Shown here: positions 6,030-6,049 of the stretch, one piece after another
Layout: each line of letters starts with the position of its first letter
Position numbering within the stretch: the first letter of the stretch is position 1
DNA from: Candidatus Solincola jinzensis
GTDB lineage: Bacteria > Actinomycetota > Geothermincolia > Geothermincolales > RBG-13-55-18
Direction: 5' to 3'
DNA: 6,049 nucleotides
Assembly (NCBI GenBank): GCA_015711875.1
Contig: JACVJG010000203.1
Location: 1 to 6,049, forward strand
Position numbers and translations under genes: made by a program
Notes under the pieces: model-generated
Databases searched by the model: none
Told to the model about the DNA's origin: nothing
What the model saw: only the letters and a program-made list of their open reading frames with translations

Positions 6030-6049
6030 CTAGGATATGGCGAGTTCCT
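6030..6049 (-). CDS. Extreme 3' end of a probable TrkA-C domain protein (partial)
   Basis: Read on the minus strand from the right edge, the frame gives ELAIS preceded by a partial codon that would complete to glutamate, then TAG at 6032-6030. Residues ELAI match the end of the TrkA-C-like stretch at 5947-6018, where the domain stops. TrkA-C proteins usually end soon after this helix, so this is plausibly the native stop of the gene lying beyond the window. Only about six codons are visible and the call depends on sequence outside the window. Confidence 0.35.

Larger units (their letters stand above)
5947..6049. repeat. Direct repeat pair, 14 bp, 89 bp apart
   Basis: TATGGCGAGTTCCT occurs at 5947-5960 and again at 6036-6049, ending exactly at the window edge, so the true repeat may be longer. 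The 89-bp period is not a multiple of three, so the two copies fall in different reading frames. Confidence 0.8.

Overview
This window comes from a GC-rich, very probably anaerobic prokaryote. The evidence is a formate dehydrogenase-type molybdoenzyme paired with a two-cluster ferredoxin-like subunit, and an archaeal-type cofactor-independent phosphoglycerate mutase, a form also found in many anaerobic bacteria. Strong Shine-Dalgarno sequences and a TATAAT-type promoter favour a bacterium. I cannot name the lineage from sequence alone; an anaerobic actinobacterial, clostridial or deltaproteobacterial-type genome would all fit.

Layout. Positions 1-177 hold no gene I can support. Positions 178-3046 (+) carry two adjacent genes: an iron-sulfur electron-transfer subunit related to the F420-hydrogenase/formate dehydrogenase beta family, then four bases later a cysteine-type formate dehydrogenase catalytic subunit (fdhA). 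Together they look like the catalytic and electron-exit parts of a soluble formate dehydrogenase whose other partners would lie upstream, outside the window. Positions 3048-4345 are a compact, A/T-richer mobile element: a Y1 (HUH, REP-associated) transposase between inverted repeats. The left end is itself a 124-bp fold-back carrying a third, inverted copy of the end motif. Positions 4357-5568 (-) encode ApgM, with a TTG start and a near-perfect ribosome binding site. Positions 5583-5946 are intergenic with a weak promoter candidate. The right edge (5947-6049, - strand) holds what looks like the end of a TrkA-C/RCK-type potassium transport or channel regulator followed by a partial tandem copy of that same 3' end.

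The main story is the mobile element. It sits exactly in the tail-to-tail junction of two convergent housekeeping genes, 1 base after the fdhA stop and 11 bases from the apgM stop, damaging neither. It carries its own consensus-like promoter and ribosome binding site. Its ends are structured: a 22-bp perfect terminal repeat within a 57-bp imperfect one, subterminal mini-hairpins, and an internal third copy that can pair with the left end through G-T wobbles. Without the element only about 12 bp would separate the two stop codons. I see no classical terminator for either gene, so the element could also affect transcript ends. This is a known kind of element (REP/RAYT-like, IS200/IS605 superfamily); the arrangement of its left end is the part most worth following up.
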